Positions 59,706 through 64,000 of a stretch of DNA of 64,000 nucleotides are shown one piece after another (within the stretch, counting starts at the first letter, position 1; each line of letters starts with the position of its first letter). The notes below the pieces were generated by a model, which worked only from the letters and a program-made list of their open reading frames with translations, was not told the DNA's origin and ran no database searches. The position numbers and the translations under genes were made by a program. Source of the stretch: Pedobacter metabolipauper (lineage in GTDB: Bacteria; Bacteroidota; Bacteroidia; Sphingobacteriales; Sphingobacteriaceae). The stretch is from positions 868,001 through 932,000 of the forward strand of contig NZ_SNYC01000004.1 of the NCBI RefSeq assembly GCF_004362715.1, written 5' to 3'.

Positions 59706-60205
59706 TAGCGATTAGTTTATGTGAGTGGTTAGTAATTGCATAGCATGAAATTGCTGTTGACTAACATTAAAATCGAAGGTGTGCTGAAAGCTAATCTATT
59801 AGAGGGATTTGTGCATCTTTTTGGTTTTTACGGCTAATATTTCTAATGGATTAAAATCGATTTAGCAATGTTATCTTAAAAAAACTTTATGGGAATTACG
59901 CGTTTACGAAAAGGTTCGGATACAAAATTTATAAATGGTATATCAAATGTAAGAATTTGATATAATAAGAATAATACATTCTTTTACTGGAGGTTGAGTA
60001 AGAGTTCAGAGTAAACTTTTGAGACATTAAAATTTACTTTTTATTTTTTTATTGTAAGATCAATAAAATAAAATTCATTAAAATATTTTCTATTGAAGTT
60101 ATAAAAATTGTTTTTACTTCATGTTACTTTGTAACTTTTACGTTTCAATAAATTGTTTCTTAGTAAAAATAAGCTGGAGATTAATTCCTGTTTGGTGTAG
60201 TGTAA
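59706..60205. other. 500-base AT-rich region upstream of the SusC gene
   Basis: No gene is visible. The region lies between the stop of the minus-strand histidine kinase and the SusC start. Its main landmark is the inverted repeat at 59939-59964 with an overlapping promoter element. The stretch 60000-60180 is extremely A/T-rich. A long leader of about 230 bases for the SusC message is implied. Confidence 0.45.
59939..59964 (-). promoter_or_regulatory. Perfect inverted repeat overlapping a -7 promoter element
   Basis: TATATCAAAT (59939-59948), six-base spacer, ATTTGATATA (59955-59964): ten perfectly paired bases per arm. On the minus strand, bases 59951-59944 read TACATTTG, an exact TAnnTTTG element pointing toward susC. 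A dimeric regulator bound here would cover the promoter. Confidence 0.5.
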
Positions 60206-61498
60206 TTATTTAGCGGGAAGTGATAGATAAAAGGTGCTTCCTTTCTTGTTTTGACTGGTAAACCAAATGTTCCCTCCTTGTAACTGTGTATATTCTTTAC
60301 TCATGTTAAGTCCCAATCCGGTTCCTTTTTCGTTTATGGTTCCGTATGTTGACTCCACGTTTAAAGAGAAGATCTTGCTTTGCCGCTCTAATGGGATGCC
60401 TATTCCATTGTCTTTTATGGAGATGATGCATTCTTTGTTCTTGAGGATGGCGCGAAGTTCAATACGGCCATTTTTGTGGGTAAACTTTATGGCATTGTTC
60501 AGCAAATTGCGGATAACCAGCTGAAGCATGTTTTTATCTGCAGTAACGATGATGTTGTTGTCTATGCTTACATCGAGTTCAATCGCTTTGTTTAGCGCAA
60601 TTTGCCGGAACATTTCAACCGTTGAAATAAGCTGCTCTTTTAGGTTCAGGTCAGTTATGGATAAATTTGCGTTCTGCATTTGACTCTTTGCCCATTGTAA
60701 TAAGTTACTCAGCAGATCTTGTGCATTGTCAACAGATTTGATCAGGTCCTGCTCGATCATTGAGCGTTCATCAGGATCCAGCGAAACCTGGCCAAGCAGG
60801 TTTAGGTATTGTTTTACAGCGGCCAGGGGTGAGGTGAGGTCATGCGAGATGATGGAGAATAGTTTATCTTTTTCGTCATTAAGCAATTGAAGCCTAAGTG
60901 CTTTATCGTCGATGATCAGCTTTTGTTTATAAAAGCTTTTTCTGATTTGTATGGTACATACATATAAGAGGCTGACCACAACACAATAACACAGCATCAT
61001 ATCCAGGAATAAGGCTTGTCTGCTGGTATGATGATTTTGTATGATCTGAGGCTGCAGGTATTCGCAGGCAACAATTGTGCATACAGTACCGAAGTTTACC
61101 AGGAACCAAAGCAGCCATTGTTTTTTTGGAACGACCAGGATTACCAGGAATAAAGAGACTGAGAATAACAGCAGGCTACCGCCGGTAATGCCTGAATTAA
61201 AGAAATAGCCGATTGCTGTTGTAATGTTGATCTCTATGGCGGAGATAGAGATTGCAAGGGTAAGTTTGTTTTTAAAGCGGCTTAAATAGTAAAGGCCGGA
61301 TTGCAGCACTAAAATGAATAACGTAATGATACCCATCGGGTACAATGCATTATATAGATATAAGGTACCTTGAATAAGAAGTGTGATCAGGGCTACTGCA
61401 GATATGGTATGAAAGATCCGGCTCTCTAATGAGAATTCATTATGATCTCCGAGGACAACGTTCCAGAATTTACGGATATGACGAAAATATTCCTTCAT
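60206..61498 (-). CDS. Membrane sensor histidine kinase (no receiver)
   Basis: A 430-residue kinase. Six membrane helices fill residues 32-185, with almost no extracytoplasmic loop. A HisKA domain with His219 in FSIISHDLTSPLAAVK is followed by a HATPase domain: NNAIKFTHKNG, IKDNGIGIPLERQSK, GTGLGLNMSKEY. It probably senses a membrane or cytoplasmic signal. No response regulator is adjacent. It is a paralogue of the divergent kinase at 61700, sharing the MEARIFH-type start and the same domain plan. Confidence 0.88.
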   Translation of the reverse strand: MKEYFRHIRKFWNVVLGDHNEFSLESRIFHTISAVALITLLIQGTLYLYNALYPMGIITLFILVLQSGLYYLSRFKNKLTLAISISAIEINITTAIGYFFNSGITGGSLLLFSVSLFLVILVVPKKQWLLWFLVNFGTVCTIVACEYLQPQIIQNHHTSRQALFLDMMLCYCVVVSLLYVCTIQIRKSFYKQKLIIDDKALRLQLLNDEKDKLFSIISHDLTSPLAAVKQYLNLLGQVSLDPDERSMIEQDLIKSVDNAQDLLSNLLQWAKSQMQNANLSITDLNLKEQLISTVEMFRQIALNKAIELDVSIDNNIIVTADKNMLQLVIRNLLNNAIKFTHKNGRIELRAILKNKECIISIKDNGIGIPLERQSKIFSLNVESTYGTINEKGTGLGLNMSKEYTQLQGGNIWFTSQNKKGSTFYLSLPAK

Positions 61499-61699
61499 TG
61501 ACGAGGCGTGCTAATTTAGGTTTGGTATATCACAAAGAAAAGAAAGATAATTGAAATTAATATAATATCGTATAATTTTATTAATAAGACAATTCGTGCT
61601 TTTTAAGTCTATTAGATCCTGTTCTTTATATACTGTATATTGGATTATAGGAAGCGCTATGTTTTTGTTAAATTGGCGGTTGATATATGGCTGGCTGGA

Positions 61700-63049
61700 A
61701 TGATTGAAATTTTTAGGAGGATACACAGGAAACTTATTGGTGATCCGTTAGCGATCACTATGGAAGCCAGGATCTTTCATGAAGTCTGTATTGTTGCGAT
61801 AGTTTCACTTGTTTTTTTTGTTGGCGTAAACTTATTTGTCCGCATTCCATTTGTTTCTGCAGTGATGTTCAGCAGTGCGGTGCTCATGACATTCTTATTT
61901 GTGAATTCGAGGTACTGGGGGAATTCTAAAACCAGTGTGATCCTTTTTACCATATTGGGTAACCTGATGCTGATCTTTAATTTCTTTTTGAATTCTGGAA
62001 TAAATGGGCCAACGTTACTGATTTTTATGCTTGCGTTCTTTTTTACTACATCGGTAATGCCCAATAAGGAATACCGTTTTTGGGTAGCATTGAATGGATT
62101 TGTCGTTGCTTCCTTATTAACGGTAGAATATTATTTTCCTGAACTGGTAAAGAATTCGTATGCCAGCCGGAGCGGATATTTTGTGGATACCGGGTTTTCT
62201 TATTTGGTGATCATGACGATCATCTCTATTATCCTTACCTATATCCGGAAGAGCTATGAGGCTGAAAAAAATAATTCCTTAAAGAAATCGATTGCTTTGG
62301 AGCAGGCTAATGAGTCAAAGACGAAACTACTTTCTATTTTGTCCCACGATATGAGATCGCCCTTAAATTCTATCCAGAGTTTTCTGGAGGTATTGATCGA
62401 TTACGATTTGAATGAGGATGAGAAGAAGTCCATTACGGCCAGTTTGCTCAATGAAACTAAAAATACCCAAACGATGCTGGTGAATTTGTTGTCCTGGACT
62501 AAGTCACAAATGGAGACAGGCCTTAAGGTGAACCGTTTTGAACTGAATGGCTTTGAGACCTTAAAGGTTACAATTGATATCCAGCAGACTGCTGCCCTTG
62601 AAAAGTTAATCAGCATCAGGAATGAAATAGACCCCGGACTGTTCTTGTTTGCAGATGCGGATATGCTGAAGCTGGTATTTAGAAACGTAGTTAATAATGC
62701 CATCAAGTTTACACGGTCTGGCGGAGAAATTGTTTTAAGCAGCAGAGCGGATGTTGATTATCACGTATTGATCATTGCCGATAATGGTATTGGTATTTCT
62801 GCGGCGAAACAACCCTATGTTTTTTCACTGGACATTACGTCTACCTATGGTACCAAACATGAGAAGGGAGTTGGACTTGGGTTGTTATTGTGCAAAGAGT
62901 ATATGGAGGTTCAGGGTGGTAAGATTTCTTTTGAAAGCAAGGAAGGTGTGGGGACTGTATTTTATTTGAGTTTTCCGGTAGCTGATCTGCAGGTAAATCC
63001 GGCTGATCCTGAAGATGAGGCGTATTCAGATCAAAAACTACAAGGTTAG
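61700..63049 (+). CDS. Membrane sensor histidine kinase (no receiver), paralogue
   Basis: About 449 residues. Start chosen at ATG 61700 because it aligns with the paralogue at 60206 (MIEIFRRIHRKLIGDPL versus MKEYFRHIRKFW) and because upstream in-frame extension begins with TTG. Six helices cover residues 28-182. HisKA: His216 in LLSILSHDMRSPLNSIQ. HATPase: NNAIKFTRSGGEI, IADNGIGISAAKQ, GVGLGLLLCKEYM. An acidic C-terminal tail ends the protein. The cognate regulator is not in the window. Confidence 0.88.
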   Translation: MIEIFRRIHRKLIGDPLAITMEARIFHEVCIVAIVSLVFFVGVNLFVRIPFVSAVMFSSAVLMTFLFVNSRYWGNSKTSVILFTILGNLMLIFNFFLNSGINGPTLLIFMLAFFFTTSVMPNKEYRFWVALNGFVVASLLTVEYYFPELVKNSYASRSGYFVDTGFSYLVIMTIISIILTYIRKSYEAEKNNSLKKSIALEQANESKTKLLSILSHDMRSPLNSIQSFLEVLIDYDLNEDEKKSITASLLNETKNTQTMLVNLLSWTKSQMETGLKVNRFELNGFETLKVTIDIQQTAALEKLISIRNEIDPGLFLFADADMLKLVFRNVVNNAIKFTRSGGEIVLSSRADVDYHVLIIADNGIGISAAKQPYVFSLDITSTYGTKHEKGVGLGLLLCKEYMEVQGGKISFESKEGVGTVFYLSFPVADLQVNPADPEDEAYSDQKLQG

Positions 63050-63418
63050 GATAGAATACAAGAACAATGCCATGGTATTTCTGTTTCGTAACATTTAAGA
63101 TACATAAACTTGTTTTGTAAAAAACATTGGGTTAACACGTAATTTATATTTATAATTGTTTTTGAAAAAACGTTTTAGTTCACCTAAAAAGCTACAACAT
63201 GACCAAAACTTCTACACCACTAACCAAATTATCCCCTCACGCTGAAGATGTTATGTTTGTATTTAAACCGAAAATATGCGGTTTAATGGAATTTAATACT
63301 GGTTTTTCAGACATGCCCTTATTAAATTTTATTTAACGCTGTTTTACACCACCAAAACTGGCTCTACGAGAAAACCAACCATAATTAACTAAATCGTTTT
63401 ATTAACAAACAAACAAAC
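63050..63418 (+). other. 369-base leader region upstream of a SusC gene with small open frame and hairpin
   Basis: The region before the second SusC gene is AT-rich. It contains a 45-codon open frame (63199-63336, starts MTKTSTPLTKLSPHAE) and, inside it, a perfect hairpin TTAAACCG / CGGTTTAA (63263-63270 and 63279-63286). The frame may be a leader peptide or chance. No exact -7 element is found. Confidence 0.35.
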
Positions 63419-64000
63419 ATGAACAAAAAGTTTACTAGACTTATTAGCCTAAGTCTTACCAAGCGGGGAAATGCTTTCAAAATTATGGCATGTACCCTGG
63501 CTGTCGGTTTGACATTAGAAGGACAGGCTGCTGCATTGAATGTAAATTCGGGCAATTCAAAAGCGACTGTTTCAGTGAAGATTAAAGCGGACATTGTTGT
63601 ACGTGGTATTATTAAGGATGAAACAGGTTCTCCTTTACCAGGTGCTGGTGTTAAAGTAAAAGGGATGTCTACCACCGCTTCGGCAGACGTAAATGGTGCC
63701 TTCCAAATTACGGTGCCAAATCAACAAGCCATTCTTGTGATCTCTTATGTTGGATACGATCCATTAGAGGTGACTGTTGGAACTCAAACTGCAATTACTG
63801 TTCAATTGAAGCCTACGGGTAACAACCTTGAAGAGGTTGCTGTTGTGGCCTTCGGTACACAAAAGAAAGAAAGCTTAGTTGGTGCGCAATCTTCTGTTAA
63901 AGCTTCTGAGCTTAGACAACCGGTTGCGAACATCAGTTCTATGCTTGCGGGTAGAATTCCAGGACTTGTTGCGGTAACCCGTAACGGTGAGCCAGGTTCT
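63419..64000 (+). CDS. SusC/RagA family TonB-linked receptor, 3' truncated by window
   Basis: The first 194 codons of a SusC-type receptor. Residues 1-39 form an extended signal (FKIMACTLAVGLTLEGQAAA). A carboxypeptidase-regulatory-like domain follows near residues 60-140 (VRGIIKDETGSPLPGAGVKV, VISYVGYDPLEVTVG). The plug entrance has a less usual form, LEEVAVVAFGTQKKESLVGA, then the plug begins (SMLAGRIPGLVAV). The frame is open to the right edge. It is distinct in sequence from the SusC at 56685; a SusD partner would be expected beyond the window. Confidence 0.93.
   Translation, partial: MNKKFTRLISLSLTKRGNAFKIMACTLAVGLTLEGQAAALNVNSGNSKATVSVKIKADIVVRGIIKDETGSPLPGAGVKVKGMSTTASADVNGAFQITVPNQQAILVISYVGYDPLEVTVGTQTAITVQLKPTGNNLEEVAVVAFGTQKKESLVGAQSSVKASELRQPVANISSMLAGRIPGLVAVTRNGEPGS

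Noticed and set aside
1..64000. tRNA or rRNA genes
   Set aside because: Reading the intergenic regions on both strands by eye showed no cloverleaf with a T-loop GTTCRAnnC motif; a covariance-model scan would be needed to be certain.

Overview
The window reads as chromosome of a Bacteroidota member of the Sphingobacteriaceae type (Pedobacter-like). The sequence evidence is SusC/SusD outer-membrane pairs, a type IX secretion type B sorting domain next to a PorP/SprF protein, DUF4142, DUF2931-like and DUF6266 proteins, several TAnnTTTG (-7) promoter elements, and AT-rich intergenic DNA. I found no tRNA, rRNA, CRISPR array or insertion sequence. Genus assignment is inference.

Bases 1-15072 are an exopolysaccharide cluster on the + strand. 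It holds GT4 and GT2 glycosyltransferases, a Wzy-like polymerase, two acyltransferase-3 proteins, a WcaF-type acetyltransferase, a WcaI-type glycosyltransferase, and two tandem WcaJ-type phosphoglycosyl transferases that would start the repeat unit. An outer-membrane barrel and a large lipoprotein sit inside the cluster. Next comes a 1545-residue secreted adhesin-like PKD protein with a T9SS type B signal and its SprF partner (15655-21321). A minus-strand MBOAT plus SGNH-like pair (21414-23668) probably O-acylates a polysaccharide.

Bases 24290-28296 hold small envelope and stress genes: DUF4142, a zinc-ribbon membrane protein, a truncated YceI lipoprotein, and a PAS protein lacking a kinase domain. 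Bases 28476-32873 are a compact operon (EEP phosphatase/nuclease, GT4, flippase-like membrane protein, GT4) suited to glycolipid synthesis. Directly against its 3' end lies a minus-strand Rpn nuclease gene followed by two free-standing copies of its own C-terminal domain. Each copy has a near-perfect Shine-Dalgarno sequence and a different number or kind of short tail repeats. This matches the Rpn toxin / internally started RpnS antitoxin arrangement, but with extra antitoxin-like genes in tandem, and is the most striking feature of the window.

Bases 34612-48519 look like a stress island. It contains a DUF2383 ferritin-like protein, a 54-residue basic protein, glgX, treZ and a treY-malQ fusion (glycogen to trehalose), then an SH3-like secreted protein, a degenerate SDR, a second DUF4142 lipoprotein, DUF3606, and LigD (end-joining ligase). 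After an S41 protease / DUF5694 pair and a LytS/LytTR two-component pair comes a four-gene cassette (52808-54916): a DUF6266 protein, a three-helix holin-like protein, a CHAP endolysin-like enzyme, and a protein with a lipobox at one end and a membrane helix at the other, as in unimolecular spanins. No phage structural genes surround it, so it may be a phage-derived lysis or release module. The right end carries a SusC/SusD pair, two divergent histidine kinases without receivers, and the start of a second SusC gene running off the window.
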